Shown one piece after another: positions 54,600 through 63,481 of a stretch of 64,000 nt of DNA (position 1 is its first letter; the number at the start of each line of letters is the position of its first letter). The position numbers and the translations under genes were made by a program. This DNA comes from Pseudomonadota bacterium (GTDB taxonomy: Bacteria > Pseudomonadota > Gammaproteobacteria > Burkholderiales > Burkholderiaceae_C). Location of the stretch: contig JAIUOW010000017.1 in NCBI GenBank assembly GCA_020161775.1, positions 1 through 64,000 of the forward strand, given 5' to 3'. A model generated the notes under the pieces. The model worked only from the letters and a program-made list of their open reading frames with translations, had not been told where the DNA came from and did no database searches.

Positions 54600-55091
54600 C
54601 TATTCTGCCAGCGCGCACTGCACCGGCGTGGCGCCCAGCAGCTGCACGCACACCTGCGGGTCCAGCCCCACCAGATAGCCGCGCCGCCCGCCGTTGATGG
54701 CAATGCGCGGCAGCGCCAGGATGGTTTGCTCGATGTACACCGGCATGGCCCGGCGCGTGCCAAAGGGCGAGGTGCCGCCCACCAGGTAACCGCTGTGGCG
54801 GTTGGCCACCTCGGGCTTGCACGGCGCCACCGATTTCACGCCGATCTGGCGCGCCAGGTTTTTTGTGGACACCGTGCGGTTGCCGTGCATCAGCACCAGC
54901 AGGGGTTTGGCCTTGTCGTCTTCCATCACCAGCGTCTTGACCACCGTGTAGGGGTCCAGGCCCAGCACCTGGGCGCTGTGCTGCGCGCCGCCGTGCTCCA
55001 GGTATTCGTAGGGGTGTTCGGTGAAGGCCACCTTGTGCTGGCGCAGCAGCGCGGTGGCCGGGGTTTCGCTGACGTGGTCTTTTTTGGCCAT
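54600..55091 (-). CDS. ybaK: YbaK/EbsC family aminoacyl-tRNA deacylase (Cys-tRNA(Pro) type)
   Basis: The 163-residue protein edits mischarged tRNA, typically Cys-tRNA(Pro). The family landmarks are present: EHPYEYLEHGGAQHSAQVLG, VVKTLVMEDDKAKPLLVLMH, and GGTSPFGTRRAMPVYIE with the catalytic region. The ATG before AKKDHVSETPATALL was taken as start, since more upstream sequence lacks similarity. It lies 26 bases before plsY on the same strand. Confidence 0.94.
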   Translation of the reverse strand: MAKKDHVSETPATALLRQHKVAFTEHPYEYLEHGGAQHSAQVLGLDPYTVVKTLVMEDDKAKPLLVLMHGNRTVSTKNLARQIGVKSVAPCKPEVANRHSGYLVGGTSPFGTRRAMPVYIEQTILALPRIAINGGRRGYLVGLDPQVCVQLLGATPVQCALAE

Positions 55092-55111
55092 GGCCTGCGG
55101 CGCGTTGTGGA

Positions 55112-56173
55112 TTACAGGGCGGGGTCGCGCATTTCCCAGCGGATGCGGTCGATCTGTGCCAGCACCTCGGGTGACAGTTGCGTGCCCCAGGCGTTGAGGT
55201 TCTCGTCGAGCTGGGCCAGCGACGTCACGCCAATGATGGTGCTGGCCACGCGCCAGCTGGTGTAGCAAAAGGCCAGCGCCATCTGCGTGGGCGTCATGCC
55301 GTGGTCGCGTGCCAGTGCGTTGTAACGGCGCGCGGCCGCCAGCGCCTCGGGCCGGCCCCAGCGTTGCTGGCGCACGGATTCAAACCGGGCAATACGCGCA
55401 TCAGCCGGCGCGAGCGGGCCTTCGGTACCGCCCTGGTCGTATTTACCCGTCAGCAGCCCGAAACCCAGCGGCGAATAGGCCAGCAGCGACACCCCCAGGC
55501 GGTGCAGGGTTTCGTCCAGCGCGTTGTCCACCGTGCGATTGAGCGTGCAGTAAACGTTCTGCACGCTGGCCACGCGCGGCAGGCCGTGCTGTTCGGCCAG
55601 CCGCACAAACTCATGCACGCCATACGGTGTTTCGTTGGACAGGCCGATGTGGCGCACCTTGCCGGCCTTCACCAGCGTGGCCAGCGCCTCCAGCTGCGCA
55701 TGGATGGGCGTGCGCGACTTTTCCTTGGCCGGGTCGTAATACTGGATGCCGAAGGCCGGCACATGCCGTTCGGGCCAGTGGATCTGGTACAGGTCAATCA
55801 CGTCGGTGCGCAGCCGTTTGAGCGACGCGTTGCACGACGCAATGATGTCGGCGGCCGTCATGCCCGCGCCTTCGCGCAACCAGGGCATGCCGCGCGATGG
55901 GCCAGCGACCTTGGTGGCCAGCACGGTTTTCTGCCGTGCACCGGGCGTGGATGCAAACCAGTTGCCGATGATGGTCTCGGTGGCGCCGCAGGTTTCGGCG
56001 CGCGCCGGCACCGAATACATCTCGGCCGTGTCGATGAAGGTCACGCCGCGCTCCTGCGCGCGGTTCAGGATGGCGTGGGCCACCGGTTCGTCCACCTGTT
56101 CACCAAAGGTCATGGTGCCCAGGCAGATGGGGGTGACGTGAAGGCCGCTTTGGCCGAGTTGGACCGTGTTCAT
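55112..56173 (-). CDS. Aldo/keto reductase, Tas-like
   Basis: The 353-residue NADPH-dependent reductase has the (beta/alpha)8 barrel pattern: ICLGTMTFGEQVDEPVAHAI, catalytic Asp/Tyr in FIDTAEMYSVP, Lys in VLATKVAGPSRGMPWL and His in DLYQIHWPER. The GMPWLREG insert and length are as in Tas/YghZ-like enzymes. The substrate is unknown. It is 20 bases upstream of ybaK on the same strand and downstream of an intergenic repeat element. Confidence 0.93.
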   Translation of the reverse strand: MNTVQLGQSGLHVTPICLGTMTFGEQVDEPVAHAILNRAQERGVTFIDTAEMYSVPARAETCGATETIIGNWFASTPGARQKTVLATKVAGPSRGMPWLREGAGMTAADIIASCNASLKRLRTDVIDLYQIHWPERHVPAFGIQYYDPAKEKSRTPIHAQLEALATLVKAGKVRHIGLSNETPYGVHEFVRLAEQHGLPRVASVQNVYCTLNRTVDNALDETLHRLGVSLLAYSPLGFGLLTGKYDQGGTEGPLAPADARIARFESVRQQRWGRPEALAAARRYNALARDHGMTPTQMALAFCYTSWRVASTIIGVTSLAQLDENLNAWGTQLSPEVLAQIDRIRWEMRDPAL

Positions 56174-56218
56174 GGGGTTGAGTTTACCTAGGGGCTCTAC
56201 AGGGGTTGCGCTTCTTCT

Positions 56219-56320
56219 GGATAAGGCGCGCGGGGTACTCTGCTCCGCGAATGTCCTCCGGCGGGCTGCGCCCGCCTCCCCCTTGATTTCGCTGCGCAGA
56301 GCACCCCACCCACCTTATCC
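56219..56320. repeat. Imperfect long inverted repeat overlapping repeat copy 1
   Basis: The 33 bases at 56219-56251 (starting GGATAAGG and ending CCGCGAA) are an imperfect reverse complement of 56288-56320 (TTCGCTGCGC to CCTTATCC). The arms flank a 36-base region that itself contains GGCGGG/CCCGCC arms. Only the downstream arm has an equivalent in repeat copy 2. It may be a terminator or part of the ancestral repeat unit. Confidence 0.6.
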
Positions 56321-56470
56321 CGCCAACACAGCGGCGCGCCACCGGCTGCACGCCACCAAGTAGCGGGTTGGTGGTGATGGTGCCCGGCGCAGCGGCATCA
56401 AGGAGGAGAAACGGCGAAGCCGTTTCGGGGGACAGCCGCGGAGCCGGGCACCGTCAGCGCCAACCTGCGG
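56257..56470 (+). repeat. Structured intergenic repeat, copy 1 (214 bp)
   Basis: This 214-bp block reappears with the same length and orientation at 63482-63695. Its 3' part can fold into three stacked stems: GGTGCCCGGC (56379-56388) with GCCGGGCACC (56443-56452); GCGGC (56392-56396) with GCCGC (56435-56439); and GAAACGGC (56408-56415) with GCCGTTTC (56419-56426) closing on a GAA loop. Purine-rich internal loops (AAGGAGGA and GGGGGA) are conserved in character. No gene lies within it. It fills most of the gap between the aldo/keto reductase and LysR genes. Confidence 0.88.
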
Positions 56471-56491
56471 GGCAAAAAAAGCCAGCCAAGT

Positions 56492-57379
56492 TCAGCGCGC
56501 CGACAACCCCCAAACCCCGCGCAGCACCGACAGCGCCGCCACGATGGCGGGGTCATGCTCCGACGTCTTGGGGTAGATAAAGCTCAGCATGGCGGCCACG
56601 CGCGTGTGGGGCCAGATCACCACTTCGTCGCGCTCGGCCGCGGGCACGGCCACATCCTCGCGCAGCAGGGCCAGGCCCAGGCCGGCGCGCACCAGGCTGT
56701 GCGGGGCCGATGCGTCGTCAGACTCCAGCACGATGTTGGGCAGCAGGCCCTGCCGCGAGAACAGGTCGCGCAGCAGGCTCTGTGCGTGGCTGGCGTGCGG
56801 CGCGCCGATCCACGGCATGTCGGCAATCTCGCGCCAGCCCGCGCGCAGCACCTGGTGGCTGAACGAGAACGGCGCGGCAATGCGGTAATGCAGCGTCTGC
56901 AGCGGCAACCCGTTCACGTCGCGCGGGATGTTGGGGCCGATGTAGAAGGACGCGCCCAGCGTGGATGTGGCCACCGCCTCGCGCAGCGCCTCGGCGTCGC
57001 CCGAGCGCGTCTTGATCTCCAGCAGCGGCAGCGCGCTGACCAGCCCACCCAGCAGCGAGCCAAGGCGCAATGAATCAGGGTCGCCCACGGTGCCGATCAC
57101 CAGTGAGCCCGACACCTCGCCCTGCAGCTCGCGCGCCTGGCCCAGCAGCGAGCCCGCGGCCGCCAGCACCTTTTCAGCCTCGGGCAGCAGGCGCTCGCCC
57201 GCGCGCGTGAGCGCGATGCGGCCGGGGCGGCGGTCAAACAGGGCAATGCCCAGTTCCTCTTCCAGCGCCTTGATCTGGCCGGTGACGGCCGGCTGCGTAA
57301 CATGCAGCGCCTCGGCGGCGCGCGTCAGGTGGCCGATCTTGGCCACCGTGACGAAGGCGCGCAGCTGGTAGATTTCCAC
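56492..57379 (-). CDS. LysR family transcriptional regulator
   Basis: The 295-residue protein begins MEIYQLRAFVTVAKIGHLTR and has a standard LysR helix-turn-helix (AAEALHVTQPAVTGQIKALE) and effector-binding domain (GSLVIGTVGDPDSLRLGSLL). Its ATG is one base beyond the stop region of the ABC transporter ATPase gene upstream on the same strand, so it is the last gene of that operon and probably controls the importer. Length is typical. Confidence 0.94.
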   Translation of the reverse strand: MEIYQLRAFVTVAKIGHLTRAAEALHVTQPAVTGQIKALEEELGIALFDRRPGRIALTRAGERLLPEAEKVLAAAGSLLGQARELQGEVSGSLVIGTVGDPDSLRLGSLLGGLVSALPLLEIKTRSGDAEALREAVATSTLGASFYIGPNIPRDVNGLPLQTLHYRIAAPFSFSHQVLRAGWREIADMPWIGAPHASHAQSLLRDLFSRQGLLPNIVLESDDASAPHSLVRAGLGLALLREDVAVPAAERDEVVIWPHTRVAAMLSFIYPKTSEHDPAIVAALSVLRGVWGLSAR

Positions 57380-57380
57380 G

Positions 57381-58472
57381 TCAGTGGGTCAAAAAACGTA
57401 CTTGCGTGGACTCTACCCCCAGGCGTACCTGCGCTCCGGGCTGGAACAGCGCCAGGCCCGAGTAGTGCGGCTGGTTGGCCACGATGACCGCATCGCCCAC
57501 GCGCACGCGATAGCGTGACGATTCACCCAGGAATTCCGAGCTTTCCACCTTGCCGTCCAGCCAGGTGCGCGAGGCGTCCACATGTTCGTCGCGCACGCGG
57601 ATGTTGACCGTGTGCGGACGAAACGCCATGGTGGCCGGGCCCACGCCCGGCGCTTCGCTGTTGCGCGGCAACACCAGCATGCCCACGCCGTCGGCCTGGA
57701 AGCTCAGCGTCTCGCCATTGACCTGCGTGACCTTGCCTTCCACCAGGTTGGCCGTGCCCACAAAGCCCGCCACGAAGCGGTTGGCCGGAAAGTCAAACAG
57801 CGCGGCGGCCGTGCCCACCTGCTGCAGTACGCCCTTGTCCAGCACGGCCATGCGGTCCGCCGTGGTCATGGCTTCTTCCTGGTCATGGGTGACGAAGATG
57901 GTGGTCAGGCCCAGCGTGCGCTGCAGGTTCTTGAGTTCCTCGCGCATCTGCACGCGCAGGTTCTTGTCCAGGTTGGACAGCGGCTCGTCCAGCAGCAGCA
58001 GCTTGGGGCTAATCACCACGGTGCGCGCCAGCGCCACGCGCTGCTGCTGGCCGCCCGACAGCTGGCTGGGCCGGCGGTCGGCGTATTGCGCCAGGCCCAC
58101 CAGTTCCAGCGCGGCGCCGACCTTGCGGCGGATCGCGTCCTTGGTCTCGCGCCGCTCGACAAGGCCGAAGGCCACGTTGTCCCACACGGTCATGTGCGGC
58201 CACAGCGCGTAGTTCTGGAACACCATGCCCACGTTGCGCAGGTGGGGCGGCGTGCCGGTGATGTCCTTGCCATCAATCAGCAGCTCGCCGCGCTGGTGCT
58301 GGTTGAAGCCCGCGATCAGCCGCAGCAACGTGGACTTGCCCGAGCCCGACGGGCCCAGCAGTGCGAAGAACTCGCCCGGCTCGATGCGGATGTTGACGTC
58401 TTTCAGCACTTCAACCGGGCCATAGCTCAGGCTGATGTGGCGGGCTTCGAGGGAAACTTTGTTGAGGGTCAT
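57381..58472 (-). CDS. Fbp/Pot-type ABC transporter ATP-binding protein
   Basis: The 363-residue ATPase has Walker A GPSGSGKST (about 39-47), the Q-loop VFQNYALWPHMTV, signature LSGGQQQRVALAR, Walker B KLLLLDEPLSNLD and a switch His in FVTHDQEEAM. A C-terminal TOBE-like domain (TMAFRPHTVNIRV) is present, as in FbpC and PotA. It works with the fused permease and solute-binding protein encoded upstream. Iron(III), polyamine or phosphonate are all possible substrates for this class. Confidence 0.92.
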   Translation of the reverse strand: MTLNKVSLEARHISLSYGPVEVLKDVNIRIEPGEFFALLGPSGSGKSTLLRLIAGFNQHQRGELLIDGKDITGTPPHLRNVGMVFQNYALWPHMTVWDNVAFGLVERRETKDAIRRKVGAALELVGLAQYADRRPSQLSGGQQQRVALARTVVISPKLLLLDEPLSNLDKNLRVQMREELKNLQRTLGLTTIFVTHDQEEAMTTADRMAVLDKGVLQQVGTAAALFDFPANRFVAGFVGTANLVEGKVTQVNGETLSFQADGVGMLVLPRNSEAPGVGPATMAFRPHTVNIRVRDEHVDASRTWLDGKVESSEFLGESSRYRVRVGDAVIVANQPHYSGLALFQPGAQVRLGVESTQVRFLTH

Positions 58473-58483
58473 GTTGTGGTTCC

Positions 58484-60214
58484 TTATTCGTCCTTGGCAC
58501 GCACGGGTTCGCGCGACTTCTCGATCACGCGGTGCGACAGGTAGGTGCCGATGGCCACCACCACCACGGCGATCACGCCCAGGGCGGCGCCGGGCCCGCG
58601 GCCGGACACGCTTTGCATGTAGAGGTAGATGCCGTAGCTCATGGGCGCCTGGCTCTGCGCCGACGTGAGCAGGATGGTGGCCGACAGCTCCACCGCCGCC
58701 GTGATGAAGCTGGTGACAAAGCCCGCCAGGATGCCGCCCATCATCAGCGGCACCATCACGCGCCGCACGGTGCTGATCTTGCCCGCCCCCAGGCTGTTGG
58801 CGGCCTCTTCCAGCGAGATGTGCACCTGCTGCAGCGCCGCCATGCAGGACCGCAGCGCATACGGCAGCCGCCGCACCGCATAGGCGATCATGATCAGGAA
58901 CCAGGTGGCCACCATGGGGGTGTCGGTAAAGGGCACGTTCACGCCCTTGAACAGCCGCAGGTAGCCGATGGCCAGCACCAGGCCGGGGATGGCCAGCGCG
59001 ATCGACGCCAGGTAGTCCAGCCACTGGCGCGCCGGCAGCTGCGTGCGGTAGATCAGGTAGGCGATGGCGGTGCCCAGCAGCACGTCCAGCCCCGCCGCCA
59101 GCAGGCAGTATTTCAGCGTGTTGTAGATCATGAGCTTGGAGTCGCCGAACACCGTGCCGTAGTGGGCCAGCGTGTAGCTGTCGGGCAGCACCGAGAAGCT
59201 CCAGACCTTGCTGAACGACATCAGCAGGATGCCGATATGCGGCGCCAGCGTGACCAGCAGCACGAACACGATCCAGCCATAGGCCAGCACCGATTCCCAG
59301 CCGCGCAGGTGGCGCCGCTGCAGCGAGTTGCCACCCTTTTGCAGCGTGGAATAGTCCTTGCCCTTCATGACGCGCGCGGCCATCCACAGCGCCAGGATGG
59401 AGAACGCGATCATGATCACGCTGATGACGTAGCCCAGCGGGTCCTCGATGCCCACCGAGGTGATGCGCAGGTAGGCCTGGGGCGCCAGCATGTTGGTCAC
59501 ACCCATGACCAGCGGCGTGCCCAGGTCGTCGAACACCTTGACGAACACCAGCGCCGCGCCCGCCAGGTAGCCCGGCAGCGACAGCGGGAAGATCACCCGC
59601 CAGAACAGTCGCCAGCCCTTGGCCCCCAGGTTCATGGCGGATTCCTCCATCGCGCCGTCGATGTTGCGCATGGCGGCCACCAGGTTCAGCAGGATGAACG
59701 GGAAGTAGTGGATGCTTTCCACAAAGGTCACGCCCACCAGCCCGTCCATGATCGGGATGCTGAAGCCGAACCAGTCGTTCAGGATCAGGTTGACCGAGCC
59801 GCTGCGGCCAAAGATCAGCTGCAGCGCGACCGCGCCCACGAACGGCGGCATGATCAGCGGCAGCACGCCCAGCGTCTGGATCAGCAGCGCACCGCGGAAT
59901 TCGAAGCGCACCGTGAGGTACGCGAGCGGGATTGCAATGACCGACGCGAAGAACACCGAGGCCAGCGCCACGATCAGGCTGTTCATGAACGATTCACGCA
60001 GCAGCGACTGGCCAAAGAAGTTCTGGAAGTGCCCGAGCGTAGGCGCGCCGGTTTCGGTGACGAAGGCGGTGTAGATCACCTGCCCCACCGGCAGCAGCAG
60101 GAACACGCCCAGGAAGGCGAGCACCAGCCCGGCCAGCAGCCAGGGGCCCCAGGCGATGGGCGCTCGCGCGCGGGCTGCGCCGGGCGCGGCGGGTTCTGTC
60201 ATGACAGCAGACAT
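58484..60214 (-). CDS. Fused double ABC transporter permease, FbpB-like
   Basis: The 576-residue inner-membrane protein carries two permease domains in tandem with about 12 membrane helices. Each half has a coupling motif: EESAMNLGAKGWRLFWRVIF in the first and EEAANSLGAGKISTVRRVMV in the second. Such fused permeases belong to the ferric iron/2-aminoethylphosphonate group of importers. The start may be MSAVMTEPA (60214) or MTEPA slightly inside. It precedes the ATPase gene by 11 bases and follows the binding-protein gene by 66. Confidence 0.92.
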   Translation of the reverse strand: MSAVMTEPAAPGAARARAPIAWGPWLLAGLVLAFLGVFLLLPVGQVIYTAFVTETGAPTLGHFQNFFGQSLLRESFMNSLIVALASVFFASVIAIPLAYLTVRFEFRGALLIQTLGVLPLIMPPFVGAVALQLIFGRSGSVNLILNDWFGFSIPIMDGLVGVTFVESIHYFPFILLNLVAAMRNIDGAMEESAMNLGAKGWRLFWRVIFPLSLPGYLAGAALVFVKVFDDLGTPLVMGVTNMLAPQAYLRITSVGIEDPLGYVISVIMIAFSILALWMAARVMKGKDYSTLQKGGNSLQRRHLRGWESVLAYGWIVFVLLVTLAPHIGILLMSFSKVWSFSVLPDSYTLAHYGTVFGDSKLMIYNTLKYCLLAAGLDVLLGTAIAYLIYRTQLPARQWLDYLASIALAIPGLVLAIGYLRLFKGVNVPFTDTPMVATWFLIMIAYAVRRLPYALRSCMAALQQVHISLEEAANSLGAGKISTVRRVMVPLMMGGILAGFVTSFITAAVELSATILLTSAQSQAPMSYGIYLYMQSVSGRGPGAALGVIAVVVVAIGTYLSHRVIEKSREPVRAKDE

Positions 60215-60280
60215 ATGTTGTGCTTTCTCGGGTCTGAAAAACCGGCGCGCACCGTGGCGCGCCGGCGGGCCGGGGCGGCC

Positions 60281-61612
60281 TTACTTGATGAGGGCCGAGG
60301 CCTGGCTGGCCAGCTCGCGCGCCTTGTCGTAGTTGGACTTGGCCTTGGAGCTCCACAGGTCTTCCAGGCCGGTGAGCTGCTTGGCCACGGCCACGTCCTT
60401 CTTGTTCTTGCGGAACAGCTCCAGGAACGCGGCGTCCTTGATCATGCTGTCGGACACCAGGGGCGAATACGCATAGCTGCGCGCCTGCTTGAGCAGGTCG
60501 GCGGCCTGCGCATTGGGCTTGGCTTTCAGCTTGCGCTCGGCGTCATGGATGGCCTTGGTGGCGGCCTGCAGGTCCTTCAGCCGGAAGGTCACCATCTGGT
60601 CAAACAGGCTCACCACGACCTGGTAGCGGTCGCTGGACAGGTGCGAGTCAAACTGCACCTTGGCCCGCTTGGCGATCTCGTGCGCGTCGGGGTAGCCGGC
60701 CGGCACCTTGGCGCCAAAGCTGGCGTTGGGCAGGATGGGCAGGCGGCTGATCTTGGGGTCGAACAGCAGCTCCTGGCCTTCGCGCGACAGCGTGAAGCTG
60801 ATGAACTTCTTTGCCTCGTCGTTGTTCTTGCCGCCGGCCACCAGCGCGATGTTGGCCGGCACCACGGCCGTGACGTTGGGGTAATGGAATTCCACCGGGA
60901 AGCCGGAGTACTTGCCCGCCAGCCCAAAGAAGTCAATCACGATGCCGACGCCGTACTGGCCATTGTTCACGCCATCAGGCACGGCAAAGCTGCGGTCCGT
61001 CACGGCGGCGCAGTTGCCCGCGATCTGCAGCATCTGGGCCCAGCCCTTTTCCCAGCCCTCGCCCTGCAGGATGGTCTCCACCGTCAGGTGGGTCGTGCCA
61101 GAGCGCGAAGGCGATGAGATCGACACGTGGCCAAAGTATTCAGGCTTGATGAGGTCGGCCCATTCCTTTGGCGCGGGCACCTTGTGCGCGTTCATGTAGC
61201 GCGTGTTCCACATCAGGCCGTAGCCAGCCAGGGCCTGGCCGTAATACATGTTCTCGGGGTCGTTGATCGGGTAGTTGCCGATCTTGGCCGGGGCCTGGGG
61301 GTTCTTGACCTCGGGCGCGGGCTGCAGCAGCTTGTCGCGCGCCAGCACCTCGAATGCATCGGGCGCCGACGCCCACATCACGTCCGGGCGCTGGCCGGCC
61401 GGCAGTTCCTTGATGTAGGCGATGCTGGCCGTGGTGTTCTTGTTCAGGATCTCGATCTTGATGCCCGGGTTGCGCGATTCGAATGCCTTCTTGTAGGCCT
61501 CGGTCAGCTCCTTGGGGAACGAGGTCACCACCGACACGGTGCCGGCGTGGGCGGCGGCAAACGCGGTCATGAGGCCCAGTGTCAGGGCACGGATGGCGTG
61601 GCGGTTCGGCAT
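60281..61612 (-). CDS. ABC transporter extracellular solute-binding protein
   Basis: The 443-residue protein has a signal peptide (AIRALTLGLMTAFAAAHAG) and a type II periplasmic-binding fold (VSVVTSFPKELTEAYKKAFE, then NMYYGQALAGYGLMWNTRYM). It is about 100 residues longer than FbpA/AfuA because of a helical, Lys/Ala-rich C-terminal extension (from about 340). The usual tyrosine pair of ferric-binding proteins is not evident, so iron is not assured. It is the first gene of the importer operon with the fused permease, ATPase and LysR regulator. Confidence 0.9.
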   Translation of the reverse strand: MPNRHAIRALTLGLMTAFAAAHAGTVSVVTSFPKELTEAYKKAFESRNPGIKIEILNKNTTASIAYIKELPAGQRPDVMWASAPDAFEVLARDKLLQPAPEVKNPQAPAKIGNYPINDPENMYYGQALAGYGLMWNTRYMNAHKVPAPKEWADLIKPEYFGHVSISSPSRSGTTHLTVETILQGEGWEKGWAQMLQIAGNCAAVTDRSFAVPDGVNNGQYGVGIVIDFFGLAGKYSGFPVEFHYPNVTAVVPANIALVAGGKNNDEAKKFISFTLSREGQELLFDPKISRLPILPNASFGAKVPAGYPDAHEIAKRAKVQFDSHLSSDRYQVVVSLFDQMVTFRLKDLQAATKAIHDAERKLKAKPNAQAADLLKQARSYAYSPLVSDSMIKDAAFLELFRKNKKDVAVAKQLTGLEDLWSSKAKSNYDKARELASQASALIK

Positions 61613-61844
61613 GCTTGTCTCCTTCAGTTTCGTTATTGGAAGGTCTGCAATGTACCGCCCGCTCCCCTATGTCGCCAATCATGGTTTTTGATAGGGGGGA
61701 TAAACGCGAAGGCCTCTCGGGTTAACCCTTGCGCTGTTGGTATCGCTTTTTAATCTGCAGCAGGGCACCGTCGCTACTTCTTGATGTTCCACCAGGGACG
61801 AAGATCGAACGGCTGAACGAGGAAGGAACGGGGACAAAGGGTCT

Positions 61845-62813
61845 TCAACGCCATCCCTGTGAAGCTGGCTGCCAGGTGGCAGTGGCCTGACTGCCCGCAG
61901 CAGCGACCTGAGTCGGGGGCCACAGCAGGTCATCCAGCATCGACACGGTGTCACCCAGGCTCGCGGCTTCGATGCGGTTCTTGTTCAGGAAGGCCTGCCA
62001 CTGGCGCAGTTTCGCGGCGTCTTCGCTGAACTGCCGGGTCAGCGCCAGGGGCCGCTCGTTGGGAAGGGCTGTCTGGCGCCGGGCGAAGGTGGCGGCGATG
62101 GCTGCGGCCAGCGTGGCGCCGTCCAGTTCCGTGCGCCGTGCAATCACCGCCAGATCAAAGAAGTCCTTCATGCGGCTGTTCGCCTGCCCCAGCATCACCA
62201 TGGCTTGGTATTTCTCGGCGATCACGGTGTACACCGGATAGACCCGCAGCGTGGGAGATGGGAAGTCACCCAGCAAGGTGGGATAAGCCGCCGTCTGCGG
62301 CCCTGGCGTCACGGCGTCCCCGAAACCCACGTCGATCTGAAGTGCGCAGCGTGCGGAGCCGATGCGTGCCACCAGCCTGATGCGCGTTCCGCCTTAGGTG
62401 TTGTCTTCGCGAATCGCAGCGGCCGTCACGGAGTCGGGGTCAAACACGATGCCGTCGCCCAGGTCCATGGCGGCGATGTCGCGGAAAGTGGCGATCAGGT
62501 TTGCCTCATCGTCGGGGCCGAAGCCGAGCAAGTCGGCGTCCCTGGTCGGCCGGTGCGGTGTGTCGTACCAGAGTGCAAAAAGCAGGGCGCCCTTGAGCAG
62601 GAAGCGGTCGGCATGCGGTGAGATGCTGACGCGGGCCAGCAGCCGCTCGATGCCGAAGCGGTTGAGCAGCAGGTTGTAATCGTCGCCACGTTGCTTGGCA
62701 AGGATCAGCAGTCGGGCCAGTATTGACGCGCAAAGGTTGCCGGAGGATGTGAGAACACCGCCCTCGCGGGCTGCGGTGCGAGCTGGCTTGGGGCGGCCCG
62801 GCGCTGCACTCAT
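61845..62813 (-). pseudogene. abiEii: AbiEii nucleotidyltransferase toxin interrupted by an ochre codon
   Basis: From ATG 62813 the frame encodes the nucleotidyltransferase part of AbiEii (FLLKGALLFALW, then RPTRDADLLGFG with the DxD-like metal site) up to REDNT at codon 139. Codon 140 is TAA (62394-62396). The same frame continues without shift as GGTRIRLVARIGSARCALQI, then DVGFGDAVTPGP and the C-terminal half to 61845. Homologues have Tyr-Gly-Gly at the junction, so a Tyr codon has probably become TAA. The N-terminal fragment alone lacks the ligand-binding half. The ATG overlaps the antitoxin stop. Confidence 0.85.
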
Positions 62814-63409
62814 TGCGTCACCGCCTCCAGGTAGGGTTGCATGACACGTTCGACCCGGTTGATCCTGGCGAAGTGCCTCAGCTCGGCCATGGTCACCTTG
62901 CGGCTGCGCCAAGCGTCTTTCAGCGCCTCCAGCGCCACGTCCAGGCCGATCTTGTTGCGGAACTTGAAGCAGTCGGTCACCGTCTTGGCGGCGCTGTACA
63001 CCCGGATGGGGGCACCATGGTCGGTCACGGTCTCGATGCCGTCGCTGTAAGCGGTGCCGCGCAGGCGCGTGATGCGAAGCAGGGGGTAGCTCGGGGCCGG
63101 GGTCTGTGTCGCTTCGGGCAGCGCGATCCACACTTCGTGCGGCAGTTGCGTGCCAATCTCATGGAATTGCAGCGCGCTCAGAAGACACAGCACGGCCTTG
63201 GGCACACGCTGGCAGACCTCGATCAGCGTCTGATGCTCGGTGACTTCAGCGTCAGGCAGTCCGTACAGGCCCCGGGCGAACCGTTGCAGCTTTCCTGCCT
63301 GGTACAGCCGGATCAGAAGCTGCGGTGACCAGCCGAGCTCGCGCACATCCGCCGCCCGCAGCACGCGCCGGTGCTGAGCCAGTTCGAGAATGTGGTCAGA
63401 CTGGTTCAT
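62810..63409 (-). CDS. abiEi: AbiEi-type antitoxin/transcriptional regulator (type IV TA)
   Basis: The 199-residue protein has an N-terminal winged helix (HRRVLRAADVRELGWSPQLL, then GKLQRFARGLYGLPD) and the AbiEi C-terminal domain (AVLCLLSALQFHEIGTQLPH, then RVYSAAKTVTDCFKFRNKIG). AbiEi represses its promoter and neutralises the AbiEii nucleotidyltransferase. It looks intact. It is coupled to the damaged toxin gene by an ATGA overlap and preceded by a perfect 12-bp inverted repeat, its probable operator. Confidence 0.92.
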   Translation of the reverse strand: MNQSDHILELAQHRRVLRAADVRELGWSPQLLIRLYQAGKLQRFARGLYGLPDAEVTEHQTLIEVCQRVPKAVLCLLSALQFHEIGTQLPHEVWIALPEATQTPAPSYPLLRITRLRGTAYSDGIETVTDHGAPIRVYSAAKTVTDCFKFRNKIGLDVALEALKDAWRSRKVTMAELRHFARINRVERVMQPYLEAVTQ

Positions 63410-63426
63410 GAGGGGTTAGTTTAATA

Positions 63427-63456
63427 TTCGCATTACTTTTGTTCAAGTAATGCGAA
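63427..63456. promoter_or_regulatory. Operator-like perfect inverted repeat upstream of abiEi
   Basis: TTCGCATTACTT (63427-63438) and AAGTAATGCGAA (63445-63456) are perfect 12-base inverted arms around a six-base spacer, ending 17 bases before the abiEi start codon on the minus strand. AbiEi proteins are known to bind inverted repeats in their own promoters, so this is the likely autoregulatory site. The AT-rich sequence stands out from its surroundings. Confidence 0.85.
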
Positions 63457-63481
63457 ATTCAATCAGTTCTGTGCCATGGCT

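Noticed and set aside
58532-61117. 861-codon plus-strand open frame opposite the ABC permease and binding protein
   Set aside because: It covers two well-supported minus-strand genes and has no recognisable domain.
60281-61612. Assigning the Fbp-like importer to ferric iron
   Set aside because: The usual tyrosine pair of ferric-binding proteins could not be identified and the protein is unusually long, so the substrate is left open.
61845-62393. C-terminal half of AbiEii as a separate gene
   Set aside because: It is in the same frame as the N-terminal half with a single stop between, lacks its own ribosome site, and matches the second half of the family.
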